A stretch of DNA of 64,000 nucleotides from Symbiodinium natans (GCA_905221605.1 CAJNDS010002068.1:1296251-1360250), one strand, 5' to 3'; shown: positions 28,745-38,476, counted from the stretch's first letter. Notes: generated by a model not told the origin, from the letters alone. A program made the numbers and translations.

Positions 28745-29257
28745 GGCAGAAGCCTTACACTTCAAACCCTAAACCCTAAACGCCCTAAACCCCAAACCCT
28801 AACTCTGCACCCTGCACGGAAGGCCCCCAGCCTCAACCAACACATCAAGTCTCTTTTTAATGAAGGATGCGTGGTAGTGCATGTTGTTCTCTGGGTCTAG
28901 GGTGTAGGGCTTAGGGTTTATAAGTTTAGGTTTCAGGGTTTAGGGTTTTTTTTATGGGCTAAGCTTCCTTCCATTCTAGACCCTGCAATCCTAAACCCTA
29001 AGCCCGAGTCCCCGCCTCCTAAACCTTGAGATCCTTTTTCCCTCAAAAATCACCCAGGGACTTCCTGGGCAACCTAGAATTTGCTTTTCGGTAAGCTAAA
29101 GATCTGGCTTTCTGCTCGAGGTCTCTATATCCCCCTTGGGAGTCATGTTTTGTTGTTGTTCATATAAAAAACCCAAGAGGATATCAAACACCATTACTTT
29201 TAGTAAGGTTCTAAAGGGAATATAGGTCTAGCGTTTGAGGTTCAAGGCCGCGCTCAG

Positions 29258-29308
29258 TTGCGGGAGGCACCACGGAGGACAATGCCGGCAACTTCACCCG
29301 AGGCTCGG
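29258..29308 (+). CDS. Candidate small exon
   Basis: CTCAG at 29253-29257 and G|GTTTGGGG at 29308 bound 51 nt (LREAPRRTMPATSPEAR). The donor coincides with the first unit of the following G-rich array. Confidence 0.35.
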
Positions 29309-29640
29309 GTTTGGGGATTTGAGGGTTTGAGGGTTGGGGGGTTTGGGGGTTTGGGGGTTTGGGGGTTTTGGGGGTTTTGGGGTTTTGGGGGTTTGGGGGG
29401 TTTGGGGGGTTTTGGGGGGTTTTTGGGGTTTGGAGGGTTTGGAGGGTTTAGGGGGCTTAGAGGGTTTAGAGGGTTTGGAGGGTTTGGAGGGCTTGGAGGA
29501 TTTAGAGGGTTTAGAGGGTTTAGAGGGTTTGGAGGGTTTGGAGGGTTTGCAGGGTTTGGAGGGTTTCGAGGGGGCTCTCTCGGGGAGTGCAGGGTTTTGG
29601 GCTTTGGATTCAGGGTTTTAGGGTTTTGGGTTTTTGGGGT
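29309..29640. repeat. TTTGGGGG and TTTGGAGGG/TTTAGAGGG variant array
   Basis: Octamers TTTGGGGG pass into 9-mers GGGTTTGGA and GGGTTTAGA. Gly/Phe and Leu/Glu frames of 95-132 codons come from this array and are not genes. Confidence 0.9.
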
Positions 29641-29767
29641 TTGGTTCGGGACTTGAGGGAGTTTAGAGAGCTTAGGTACTATATTGCGCCTTGCTGCGGA
29701 GGTTTTGCATTGAGATGCAAGTACGTGTTCGTTGGTTCTAGGACCTATGGCAGGTAAAGCTTAATTC

Positions 29768-30010
29768 TTAGGGTAGTTGCATGGTCCCTTAGTATGGGGC
29801 CTTACATGGCGGCCCCTTATATACCCCTTATGTACCCCATATATACCCACTTATTTACCCCTTCCTTCCTTCCTTGGCACAGGGGTCAGAGCTCCAAACC
29901 CGCGCGGGCCAAAAGCGCCTCATATACCCTAAAGCCTAAAAAATAGAAACACAAAAAAAACAAGTAAATAAGGTAAGGGGTCATATTAACGGGCCATGTA
30001 ACCGCCCGTA
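29768..30010. mobile_element. Inverted-repeat element, CTTAGGGTAGTTGCATGGTCCC family
   Basis: The left end CTTAGGGTAGTTGCATGGTCC with CTTACATGG is mirrored by GGGCCATGTAACC at the right. Relatives lie at 30637-30760 and 43865-44035. Confidence 0.6.
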
Positions 30011-30360
30011 GAAAGCTCCGAAAGTGGTTAGAAACATCGCAAGAAAGAACGATGAGGTTAGAGAATATTTGCTACCTCAGGACATACAGATATCTATATA
30101 TATATATATATACACACACACTTTTTTAGGGGATAGAACGCCCTAAGCCCATAAGCCCTATATGCCCTAAACCCGCAACCCTAAACCCTAAGCCCCCAAC
30201 CCAAAGCCCTAAGCCCTAAACCTAAACCCCAAACCCCAAGCCCCAAGCCCCAAACCCCAAACCCTAAACCCTAAACCCTAAGCCCTTAATCCAAAGCCCG
30301 AAGCCGCCTTAGCCTGGCAGCTTCCTGGCAGGAGCCCTCCAGACCGAGCGCGCAGGCAGA

Positions 30361-30467
30361 TTTAGGGTTTAGGGTTTAGGGTTTAGGGTTTAGGGTTTAG
30401 GGTTTAGGGTTTAGGGTTTAGGGTTTAGGGTTTAGGGTTTAGGGTTTAGGGTTTAGGGTTTAGGTTT
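30361..30467. repeat. TTTAGGG telomeric array
   Basis: About fifteen perfect TTTAGGG units, after a degenerate CCCTAAA/CCCCAAA region (30140-30300). Confidence 0.97.
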
Positions 30468-30872
30468 CGGGGTTTGGGGATTGTAGGGTTTTGGGTGTAG
30501 GGCTAGGGGTGTCTAAGTTCTTGGATTGTGGTTTTTCGTCTTGGGGGCTCGGGGGCAAACGGCCAAACCCAACTGAAATGTGCGGAATCTTCCCTAAAGC
30601 TTAAAGCCTGAAGCCGAAACCCTCGTTAGTTTAAAGGCAGTTGCATGGACCCTCAAATGTGGTCCCCTACCTTCTAGAATACAGTTCTGAAGTATGGGCG
30701 CTTGGGTTGAATAGGGTATATTAGAGGGCCGTAAGGGGTCCCGGTGTAGGAGTTCAGGGGTTCGGGGTCTAGAGGTTTAGGGGTTTAGGGGTTTGGGGGG
30801 TTGTGGGTTTAGGGTTTAGGGTTTAGGGTTTAGGGTTTAGGGTTTAGGGTTTAGGGTTTAGGGGTGGTCTAG

Positions 30873-30939
30873 AGGACACTCCCGAATGCGGCCCGGGAAC
30901 TCCAGAAATACCTGCGTGCGTCCTGGCAAGTGCACAAGG
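30873..30939 (+). CDS. Candidate helical exon
   Basis: TCTAG at 30868-30872, then 22 codons free of stops (TLPNAARELQKYLRASWQVH), up to a MITE that starts at 30942. A GC-type donor (GCAAGT) lies at 30927. Good amphipathic helix pattern. Confidence 0.35.
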
Positions 30940-30941
30940 GC

Positions 30942-31081
30942 TACTTGGAGGTTCAGGGTTTAGGGCTTAGGGAACTGTGCTTCTCACTGTACTTATAACC
31001 ATATTCGGGCACTTAAGGGGCTTATAAGTTGGTTGTAAGTGCAGTTAGAATTGGTTAGTAAGTACCAGGAACCTCCAAGTA
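30942..31081. mobile_element. MITE, CTTGGAGGTTCATG family
   Basis: TACTTGGAGGTTCAGGG at the left and GTACCAGGAACCTCCAAGTA at the right; part of the left arm is replaced by TTTAGGG-like bases. Confidence 0.8.
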
Positions 31082-31419
31082 TGTCAAAGACAATCGGGTC
31101 CAGGACTCAGGCGAGCTCAGGTTTGGTCCTTGGCCAAGCTGCTCCAATCCCAAGTTGGGTTTAGGGGTTGGGGGTTGCCGTCGGAGGGCATGGTTGGGCT
31201 TACTCAAGGCCGTTGGTTCAGGGTCTAAGTCTAGGCTTTGGGTTTAAGGTCTTGCAGGTTTAGGGTTTAGGCTGCACGTGGGCTTATTATATGGTGAAAT
31301 GGACACAGCTTTTTTGTTTTTTAAAGCTTAGGGTGCCGACAAAGCCCCAACAAATCCCTGCACCCTAAACCCTAAACCGTAAACCCCTAAGCCTAAACCC
31401 TGAACCCCCCCATGTCCAG

Positions 31420-31474
31420 GATGCGGACCCCGAGCTGCAGCGAGCGATTGATGCGAGCCTTGGCGCAACGATTG
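31420..31474 (+). CDS. Exon encoding a ubiquitin-interacting motif (UIM)
   Basis: CAG at 31417-31419 and G|GTGGTTTAGGG at 31474 bound 55 nt. The translation begins DADPELQRAIDASLG. This fits the UIM pattern: acidic residues, a hydrophobic residue (Leu), the invariant Ala, a hydrophobic residue, and the invariant Ser followed by Leu. UIMs are single helices that bind the Ile44 patch of ubiquitin and occur in proteasome, endocytic and deubiquitinase proteins. The rest of the protein is not visible. CCCTAAA tracts lie just upstream and TTTAGGG units just downstream. A single short helix can be mimicked by chance, but the match is close and splice sites are in place. Confidence 0.6.
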
Positions 31475-32330
31475 GTGGTTTAGGGCTTGCGGTTTAGGGT
31501 TCAGGGTTCAGGGTTTAGGGTTTAGGGTTTAGGGTTTGGGGTGTATTGTTTTGGTTTTTGTTTGGGGGTTGTTAGGGTTTTTCAGGGCTGAGGGAGTGGT
31601 AAAGTAAAGTCCGGCAGGCCCGGCAGGGGCGAGTGTTTGGGGTTTTCGTGAGGAGGTTTCAGGACTATGAAACCCCAAACCCTAAACCCTAAACCCTAAA
31701 CCCTAAACCCTAAACCCTAAATATGCCTTAGACAATAAAGGGATCCTTAATATGAGTTAAGCTATATTCCTTAATGAAGGGGAGTTGGGCTGGCTGGGTG
31801 CCTCAAGCTGAAAGCTAGTTATGTCGGCCATTCTTACACGAATCGAAGGGGCCATGCGCTGCCCCTTTCCTAAAAGCCGCAAAGCCCTAAAGCCCTAACC
31901 GGAAGCCCTAGCAATCCCACGACCCGCCCTAAAACCCACCAAACCCTAGAACCCAATCCCTGAAACCCTATATAGAACCCTAGAACCCCCAAACCCCTAG
32001 AGCCCTGAAACCTTCCAACACCCGAAACCCCAAACCCCGCAACCCCAAACCAAAATAGCCCCGAGTGGAAGCCCTACTAGGCTCTCGGCTCTCCAAAGCT
32101 TAGCCCCCAAGGCCAGAGCAGATAAATCCTCACCCCGAAGCCCTACACTCCAGGGTTTAGGGTTTCGACTTGGGGTTTTGGGGTTTGGGGTTGGGAGGGT
32201 TTAGGGTTCAAACAATCTTAAAGCCGAAGCCCTAAACCCTAAACCCTAAACCCTAAAGTCTTTGGGGGTTGTTGGAGTACCCCAGGTCTCTGCAGACACT
32301 GGCAGCATGGATGCAACCAGCTTATCATGG

Positions 32331-32523
32331 GTTCCCCTACACCCCCCCTTTGTTACTACCCGGGTTTAGGGTTTAGGGTTTAGGGTTTAGGGTTTAGGGC
32401 TACTACCCCCCGTAGGTTCCCCCCCATAAATGTTGTCATTTAGGTATAATTAAGCCTGATTAAGGTTATTCAGGGGGGGGAACATAGGGGGGGTTGGTAT
32501 AGAGGGGGGTGGTAGGGCAACCC
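32331..32523. mobile_element. GGGTTCCCCTACTACCCC-family MITE split by a telomeric array
   Basis: The left end GGGTTCCCCTACACCCCC continues to TACTACCC (32354-32361). Then come five or six TTTAGGG units (32362-32400), then TACTACCC again (32401-32408) and the rest of the element to GGTAGGGCAACCC. Intact copies at 16279 and 39411 have no array here. Confidence 0.88.
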
Positions 32524-32737
32524 AATGCGCTAATGGGAGTGAGCGTTGGGGGCTTTCTGAGGTCCTCAGCCCGAAAACGTGCAGGGTTCAGTTTTTTTTT
32601 ATTTATGGAGTTTATAGGGTGTATCAGGGTTGTACGTAGGGCTTTTAGGGTTTTGTTTCGGGTTTGTGGGTTTAGGGTTTATGACATATCTGGCCTCCGT
32701 GCTCTATATCCTAAGCTATACATCCCTCAAGGCCAAC

Positions 32738-32958
32738 ATCTAGGACCCAGAGCAGGCTCTTGTTCCCTTTTTTGAGGGTTGAGGTTCCCTTACAAGCCCC
32801 TGAAAACCCAAAAGGGTGCCCGTTTTTATTCCTAGGTTAGCCTTGGGTCACCCTAAACCCTAAACCCTAAACCCTAAACCCTAAACCCTAAACCCTAAAC
32901 CCTACACCCGTTTTTACTGCCAGGCTTTTAGTCTTAGGTTACTCTTGGGTCTAGACAT
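32738..32958. mobile_element. CTAGGACCC-family MITE split by a telomeric array
   Basis: The left part ends GCCCGTTTTTATTCCTAGG, followed by about seven CCCTAAA units (32852-32907), then CCCGTTTTTACTGCCAGG and the right end TTACTCTTGGGTCTAG. The element sequence CCCGTTTTTA-T-CC-AGG flanks the array on both sides. Confidence 0.88.
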
Positions 32959-33437
32959 CCTCATTGAAGCTTTTTTCAAGGCTGAAACCATAAGCGCATC
33001 ACGGCAGCAGTGGGTTGAAGGTTTAGGGTTTAGGGTTTAGGGTTTAGGGTTTAGGGTTTGGGGTTTAGGGTTTAGGGTTTAGGGCTCTGCTGCGTTGCAG
33101 GTTTGGGGTTGCTGTGGCTTTCTGGTCCACGGTCATGGTGCACACTGAGAGATAGACCCGAAGCCCTAAATCGTAGAATCCCCCAACACACGGCACACAG
33201 CTGTCTGGGGGGGGGGGGGGGGTTCTACTGCCTCTCGTCTTCCCCTAGACCCGAAAACACAAACCCTAAACCCTAAAACGCCTAAAGCCCTAAACCCTAA
33301 ACCCTTCCTCTTCGAGGTTTCCTATTTTGCCTGCATCTTGGGGCGTGTCGCAAACCCTAAACCCTAAACCCTAAACCCTAAACCCTAAAGCCAAAACAAA
33401 CGAAACCTGATACCCGGAACACCCTGAAGCCCTGCAG

Positions 33438-33474
33438 GCCCATGAGCAGGAGATTCAGCGTCACCGACTCGCAG
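33438..33474 (+). CDS. Coiled-coil mini-exon
   Basis: TGCAG ending 33437 and CAG|GTCG at 33472-33478 bound 37 nt (AHEQEIQRHRLA). Same composition, size and GTCG continuation as its relatives; preceded by CCCTAAA and followed by TTTAGGG. Confidence 0.5.
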
Positions 33475-33780
33475 GTCGGAGTTTCTCACGACCATGGGGT
33501 CTTTAAGGCAGTTTAGGGTTTAGGGTTTAGGGTTTAGGGTTTAGGGTTCAGGACTTAGGGAGTTTCGGGTTTGGGGAGTTTAGGGAGTTTGTTCAGGGAG
33601 TTGAGGGACGTCTAGGGTCTTAAGGGAATTTAGGGTTTGGGGAGTTTAGAGTTGAGGAATAGGGTTGCCCCTCCCCACCCCCCCACCCCCCACTGCCCCA
33701 AATAGGGGAACTCAGTCTTGGTACTTTAAGGCTGCCCCTCCTTCCAAAGGTTCCCGTGACTCCCGACACATTTTGCGCAG

Positions 33781-34022
33781 CAGGTGGCAGCTTCCCGCTT
33801 GAGCAGGGGGCTGTGGCCTGCTATAGTTGAGGACCATGGACTGGACACCGCACGATTGGGATGGTGATGCTTGGTGGGGGCGTTGGCACGCTGGGCGTTG
33901 GCACGCTGCGTACGCTGCATGTCACCAGGCTCCAGGAGTCCCGACGATCGCTCTGGGCCAAGGACTGGGCCTGGAGGCCCGAGCTATCTCCTGAAATGGA
34001 AAATGTCTGTCATATACCTTAG
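33781..34022 (+). CDS. Candidate two-exon gene end with phase-matched intron
   Basis: Exon A 33781-33863 follows TTTTGCGCAG. Exon B 33929-34022 follows GTCACCAG and ends in TAG. The intervening 65 nt start GTGATG and end CCAG. Exon A ends with two bases of a codon and exon B supplies the third (TG+G, Trp), so the frame is continuous for about 58 codons. Segments include QVAASRLSRGLWPAIVEDHG and LQESRRSLWAKDWAWRPELS, rich in Trp/Arg/Leu. Phase agreement between independently located splice sites is better evidence than an open frame alone, though one in three chance pairs would match. No family is recognised. Confidence 0.45.
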
Positions 34023-34259
34023 AGGGATTGCAGTTGTCTCCGTTTCCGTGGAGCCTCGTTTCCGCGACGATGGGAACCCCTCTTATACCCCAAATTGTAC
34101 GGAATCCCCTTTAAAGGGACCCCCCATGGACAACCCTGTACTACCCTTTGATTTTTACACTTGCAGGTTGAAGCCTAAGCCCTACACCCTATACATCTCC
34201 GAAACCCTAAACCCTATGATGAGTGAAGGTTTACTTCTTCTTAAAGTTGCGGGTGGCAG

Positions 34260-34306
34260 GTCACTGGGACGTCACCCAGGAGCAGCAGCGACGCCAGGCG
34301 CGAAAG
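34260..34306 (+). CDS. Coiled-coil mini-exon
   Basis: GGCAG ending 34259, then HWDVTQEQQRRQARK in the open frame. The exon runs straight into TTTAGGG, whose GTTTAG could be the donor (34306). Gln/Arg-rich helix. Confidence 0.4.
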
Positions 34307-34423
34307 TTTAGGGTTTAGGATTAGAATTCCAGAGCACCCCAAACACTCAACCCTCAGTGTTAAACCTTGAACACTCAACCCTTAGCCCTAAACCCTCAAA
34401 CCGAAACTGCTCCCTTGTCGTGA

Positions 34424-34543
34424 GTAGGGTCATGAGCACCCTAAGTAGGGTCTAGTAGGGTTCTATGTTTACGCATAGTTACCACACTTACCACGCTACT
34501 GATAACAACCCCTACCCATGAACCTCTAAGTAGGGTTTAGGGA
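34424..34543. mobile_element. MITE, CTTGGAGGTTCATG family
   Basis: The right end CCCATGAACCTCTAAGTAGGG is clear. The left end is degenerate (TCGTGAGTAGGGTCATGAG). Confidence 0.6.
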
Positions 34544-34851
34544 GGGCTTCGGATTCCTTGTTTAGGGTTTAAAGACCTTCAGGGTTTCGGATCTTTCACG
34601 ACTTTGCTTCAGTTTTTGCCGGGGTCAGTTCCCTTACAGACCCCGCTAGGACATTCTGGAATTCGACAGAAAGTCAATATCACCTTACAATGTATGCCTT
34701 ATACACATTTTCCTTGTCCTGCGGTAGCTAGTCCGAGGTTGACTGAGAGGTACTTCCCTGGTTCCTAAACCCCAAACCCTAAACCCACCCTAAACCCTAA
34801 ACCCCAAAGGTATATTTGGTTCCTACACCAATATCCTGAAACCTTTCCAAG

Positions 34852-34918
34852 CCTTGGGGTGCCCCCGCCCCAAGAACTAAGAGCAAGGCAGCCTGACGTC
34901 GCTGAAGTTTGCAAATGG
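34852..34918 (+). CDS. Candidate exon with GTATGT donor
   Basis: CCAAG ending 34851 and TGG|GTATGT at 34916-34924 bound 67 nt (GVPPPQELRARQPDVAEVCK). The donor matches the strong GTATGT consensus. Confidence 0.4.
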
Positions 34919-35137
34919 GTATGTAGGAGACATGTTAGGTTTGGGTTTAGAGGTTTAGGCGCCCGGGGTTTAGGGTTTAGGGTTTATCTAAAGGTCATTG
35001 TTAAAGGGTTGGACCACGTGATAACTAAAGGCACCCTAAGAGGGAATCCTTACAAGAGGGAGGTTAGAGTTTAGAGTTTAGAGTTTAGGTTTAGGATTTA
35101 AGGGTTTAGGGCTGCCCGATGTTTCTTTTGGGGACAG

Positions 35138-35196
35138 GTGTGTGGAACGACGACGCACCAAATCCGTGGAATCACCTCTGTGTGCCCTGTAGCTAG
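35138..35196 (+). CDS. Candidate terminal exon
   Basis: GGGACAG ending 35137, then VWNDDAPNPWNHLCVPCS and TAG. High Trp/Asn/Pro/Cys content is unusual for random sequence; no family recognised. Confidence 0.35.
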
Positions 35197-35364
35197 CTTT
35201 GCCGGCCAGGGCCCGGGAATCTAGGATCAGGGCCTGCAGGGTTTAGGGTTGTTTGATTCTTGTCTACAGGCAAGATTCTCACCCGACGGGGCCCTAAGCC
35301 CTAAGCCCTAAGCCCTAGACCCTAAACCCTAAACCCTAAACCCTAAACCCTAAACCCTAAACAG

Positions 35365-35457
35365 CAGGCCGCAGCTCGACTGGTCGTCCCGGGCTCAGGC
35401 TCACAAGTGATCTTAGAGGATCTTGGAGGATCGGGGGACGTAGCAAGTAGGTACACT
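35365..35457 (+). CDS. Candidate exon with GTAAGT donor
   Basis: AACAG ending 35364 and ACT|GTAAGT at 35455-35463 bound 93 nt, exactly 31 codons in phase 0. Ala/Val/Gly/Ser-rich with an acidic patch (ARLVVPGSGSQVILEDLGG). Both splice sites fit consensus. It is preceded by CCCTAAA and followed by TTTAGGG within four bases of the donor. Confidence 0.45.
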
Positions 35458-35761
35458 GTAAGTAGGGTTTAGGGTTTAGGGTTTCGGGTTTGTGGTTTGG
35501 GGTTTAGGGTTTAGGCTTGGGGTCTAGGCTTTAGGGTTCAGTGTTTAGGGCGCAATTAAAAGTCATAAGCAGCCTGAACGAGACCCTAGCTAGGGCTATC
35601 CTACTTGATCACCCTACTTCATTTCTACGTACTTACTTTCAAAGTCATCCCCTAAACCAGAACCTTAAGGCCCGAAGCCCGAAGCCCCAAACCTCAAACC
35701 CTGCTAAGTTCCCCCAGAGCACCCAAAGGAGGCTCCCGGGTCTGTAGCTTTTCCCGCAAGA

Positions 35762-35882
35762 CCCCTCTGACCCAGAGTAGGCCCGAATTCCCTTTTTGGG
35801 GGTTTAGGTTCCCGTAGAAGCCACTTTAAACCAAAAAGGGCACCCTGTTAACTCCTAGGCTAGTCTTGGGTTGAAAATCTAG
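35762..35882. mobile_element. MITE, CTAGGACCC family
   Basis: CTGACCCAGAGTAGGCCC, GGTTCCCGTAGAAGCC, TTTAAACCAAAAAGGGCACCC and CCTAGGCTAGTCTTGGGT follow the order of the complete copy at 12013. Confidence 0.75.
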
Positions 35883-35900
35883 AACATAACCCGTTCCTTA

Positions 35901-36019
35901 CGCTTGGAGGTTCATGGGTAGCTATAAGTTGGGCAATAATTTTAATTGTGGCAACTGTACTTATCAGCCTCTTTTAGGGTGCTTATAGTCCTGCTTATGG
36001 GTACCTATGAACCTCCAAG
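35901..36019. mobile_element. MITE, CTTGGAGGTTCATG family
   Basis: CGCTTGGAGGTTCATGGGTA at the left and TACCTATGAACCTCCAAGTA at the right, with AT-rich interior. A CCCTAAA array begins 15 bp after it. Confidence 0.85.
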
Positions 36020-36338
36020 TAGGGTTCTTAGGAACCCTAAACCCTAAACCCTAAACCCTAAACCCTAAACCCTAAACCCTAAACCCTAAACCCCCAAGAC
36101 CTAAACCCAAAGAGCTTAAGGGTCTGGGTCTTGGGGCTCGTCTTGAGCGTACAAACTCTAGGGTTCAGTGCTTCGGGCCTAGGTTTTTAGGGTCTAGGTT
36201 GCTGCTGCTCTGCAGTACGGCCTCAGGGGTTCACCCTAAACCCTAAACCCTAAACCCTAAACCCTAAACTCTAAACCCTAAACCCTAAACCCTAAACCCT
36301 AAACCCTAAACCCTAAACCCTAAACCCTAACTGCTCAG

Positions 36339-36422
36339 ACAGGGGAAAGAAAGAGCGGTCACAGAGCCTTGAAGACGGGGGCACCGGCGACCGTCACTGA
36401 TGGCTCCCAGCGAGCCAAGAAG
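36339..36422 (+). CDS. Candidate basic exon
   Basis: CTCAG ending 36338, then 28 codons in phase 0, Lys/Arg/Thr/Gly-rich (TGERKSGHRALKTGAPATVT). The downstream junction offers only a GC-type donor (GAA|GCAAAC). A CCCTAAA array precedes it. Confidence 0.35.
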
Positions 36423-36465
36423 CAAACCCTAAGCCCTGACACCCTAAACTGCCCCAAATTACAAC

Positions 36466-36615
36466 TACTTGCTTAAGAGCCCCCCCCCCCTCCCCGAAAA
36501 AAACAGACAACCAACACACACACACACACACACATATATATACACACACACACTTCTTTATGAGGGTAATATGGGGATTATTTTGTTTCTTTCTGGGGTT
36601 TCTTAAGCAGCCAGT
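36466..36615. mobile_element. MITE, CTACTATTTGCTTAAGAACC family, with CA/TA core
   Basis: CTACTTGCTTAAGAGCCCC at the left and GGGGTTTCTTAAGCAGCCAGTAG at the right. The interior carries (CA)n(TA)n and GGGATTATTTTGTTTC. It ends 12 bp before the UBA exon. Confidence 0.85.
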
Positions 36616-36627
36616 AGGTTACTACAG

Positions 36628-36714
36628 CCCGAAGCTAGAAGTCGAGGACATGGGCTTCGAGCGGGCGCGGGTGCTCCGCATGCTCCAGCTTGCTGACTGG
36701 AACGTCGAGCCTCG
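36628..36714 (+). CDS. Exon encoding a UBA-like domain segment
   Basis: CTACAG ending 36627 and CG|GTTGCG at 36713 bound 87 nt. The translation contains MGFERARVLRMLQLADWN followed by VEPR. This follows the UBA core: the MGF loop, a helix with Arg and hydrophobics (A-x-x-L-x-M-L in place of the usual A-x-x-A-L), then a Gly/Asp-Asn-Val-Glu turn leading to helix 3. UBA domains bind ubiquitin through the MGF loop and helix 3. Helix 3 would lie in the next exon. The frame upstream enters a MITE, so the exon start at the AG is required. UIM and lipid-kinase exons lie 5 kb either side on the same strand. Confidence 0.6.
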
Positions 36715-36825
36715 GTTGCGAGGGCCTCTAGTTTGGGGCTCAGGCAACGCTAAACCAAACCCTAAACCCTAAACCCTAACCCCTAAACCCTGGACCCTAA
36801 ACCCTAAACCCTAAACCCTAAACAG

Positions 36826-36894
36826 CAAGCCGAGGGTCTGAAGTTGCAAGCTTTCGAGCTCGAAGGATATCTCGGCTTCACAGATGTCTTGGAG
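36826..36894 (+). CDS. Candidate exon, helical
   Basis: AACAG ending 36825 and GAG|GTTGCT at 36892-36900 bound 69 nt, 23 codons in phase 0 (QAEGLKLQAFELEGYLGFTD). It lies about 110 bp after the UBA exon, with CCCTAAA before and TTTAGGG after. If joined to the UBA exon it would place an Ala/Glu/Leu helix downstream, but phases do not agree directly (UBA exon leaves two bases). Confidence 0.4.
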
Positions 36895-37186
36895 GTTGCT
36901 TGCTTGGAGATTCATGGGTGTAGGGTTTAGGGTTTAGGGTTTAGGGTTTAGGGTTTATGTTTTCCCCTTAAACCTTTCTTCAGAGGGTTAGGGGCCAGCC
37001 TGGTTAGAAGTGCCCTTCCCAGGGAGCCCAATACCCCCCCACCCCATTGTGGGAGTTTCAGGGGGGTTTAGGGTTTAGGGTTTAGGGTTTAGGGTTTAGG
37101 GTTTAGGGGTTTGGGGGTTTGGGTTTAGGGTTTGGGGTTTGGGGTTTGGGGTTTAGTGCTTAGGGTTTGTAAGGGTTTAGGGTTTT

Positions 37187-37420
37187 TGGGTTTGGGACCG
37201 GTCCCCGTAGTCATCGTCCTGGTCGTCGTATCTTCTTCGCCACCCTCATCCTCATCCTAAACCCTAAAACCCTAAACCCTCAACCCTTAAACCCTAAACC
37301 ACACCCTTGTCATCCGACTCATCATCCTCTCCGTCGTCGCCCTCGTCCTCCTCATCATCATCACTTTGTTTTTTCGGGTTGCCGTCTTCAGGGCTTTGTC
37401 CCAGAGACCTACAATAACAA
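37187..37420 (-). CDS. Candidate minus-strand acidic exons
   Basis: On the minus strand the frame at about 37294-37420 encodes an Asp/Glu tract after SPEDGNPKKQS. A second block (37187-37255), after TTTAG read on the minus strand, encodes another acidic stretch. Between and upstream (to 37794) the frame is Gly/Leu-rich repeat sequence. Acidic tails of this type are common in nuclear proteins; simple-sequence origin is the alternative. Confidence 0.3.
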
Positions 37421-37475
37421 GCGCCAGCACCAGAGCCCTTGCCTACAATAACAAGCACCCCAACACCAGAGCCCT
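37391..37475. repeat. Two-copy 37-43 bp tandem repeat
   Basis: CCTACAATAACAAGC followed by ACCAGAGCCCTTGCC occurs twice in a row. Beyond it (37560-37700) are AAGTCCAAGTCC hexamer repeats. Confidence 0.8.
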
Positions 37476-38379
37476 TGCCGAAATGGTGCTTAGCAACTGA
37501 CAAGGGGCCTAAAGCTTGATTCTGCTTTTGTCCGTTGATGGTTTCTAAGCCAATTAGGAACCCCACACCAAGTCCAAGCGCATGTCCAAGTCCAAACCCC
37601 CCCCCCCCTGAAAGGCCAAGTGCAAGTCCAAGTCCAACCCAAAAAAGCGAGCCCAATGGCCAAGTCCAAGTGAACAACCCCGAGTCCAAAACCCCCCCCC
37701 CCCTTCCCCTCGCCGTGAATGTCAATGACAAAGTCTCAATACCCAAGTCCATGTCTGAGTCTAACTCCCCCCCCCCTCCCCCCCCCTTCCCCAACCCTAA
37801 ACCCTAAACCCGAAGCCCTAAACCCTAAACCCTAAACGATGGGACTTAGGAGTCGGCGCTGGAAATGCTGATCTAGGCACGCGCACGCGTCGCCGACTCT
37901 TCACCCCGAAAACCGGGGGGCCCTTTGTTCCGAGTCCGGCTTGCGGTGCCTGCACCGAGGCTCGGTGCTGGCCCTTGGCCTAAGGGTGTTTAGGGGGTGC
38001 TTAGGCTTAGGGGAGTAGGGTTTAGGGTTTAGGGTTTAAGGTTTAGGGTTTAGGGCTAGGGTTTAGGGTTTAGGGTTTAGGGTTTAGGGGTCAGGTGTTT
38101 AGGTTCAGGCTTCGGGGGGGTGTAGGGTGTAGGGCTGAGGGCTGCCCCTACAACCCGAATCCTACCCCTGCAGCCTGCATGAACCTCATAGCCCTCAGAG
38201 AACACTGGAAGCGGTTCAGGGCTTAGGGCTTAGGGTTTAGGGTTTAGGGTTTTAGGGTTTTAGGGTTTAGGGTCCCCCCTACAACCCTTGTACCTCTTAT
38301 TAAGCCCACATTCATAAGCCTGACATCCCTCCGGACCCTGAACACCCTAAACCCTAAATCCTGAACCCAAAACGCTAAG

Positions 38380-38476
38380 CCCCGTGTGGGCTGCCACGGC
38401 TTTGGTCTTTATGGGTCTGGGAGCCAGTCCTCGCGCCTTTTGTCCCAAAGATGGACGGAGAAGCAGGAAAACAACA
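38380..38476 (+). CDS. Candidate exon
   Basis: An open frame reads GFGLYGSGSQSSRLLSQRWT then EKQENN up to AACAG; Ser/Gln-rich and free of telomeric units. A second frame starting at ATG 38411 is also open (GLGASPRAFCPKDGRRSRK). Frame not resolved. Confidence 0.3.

Noticed and set aside
29258-29656. GFGG/GLEGLE repeat protein of 95-132 residues
   Set aside because: It is a frame through a TTTGGGGG and 9-mer telomere-like array; two frames are open at once.
37294-37794. 166-residue minus-strand protein
   Set aside because: Most of it is Gly/Leu sequence from C-rich and AAGTCC repeats; only the acidic end is kept as a weak exon candidate.
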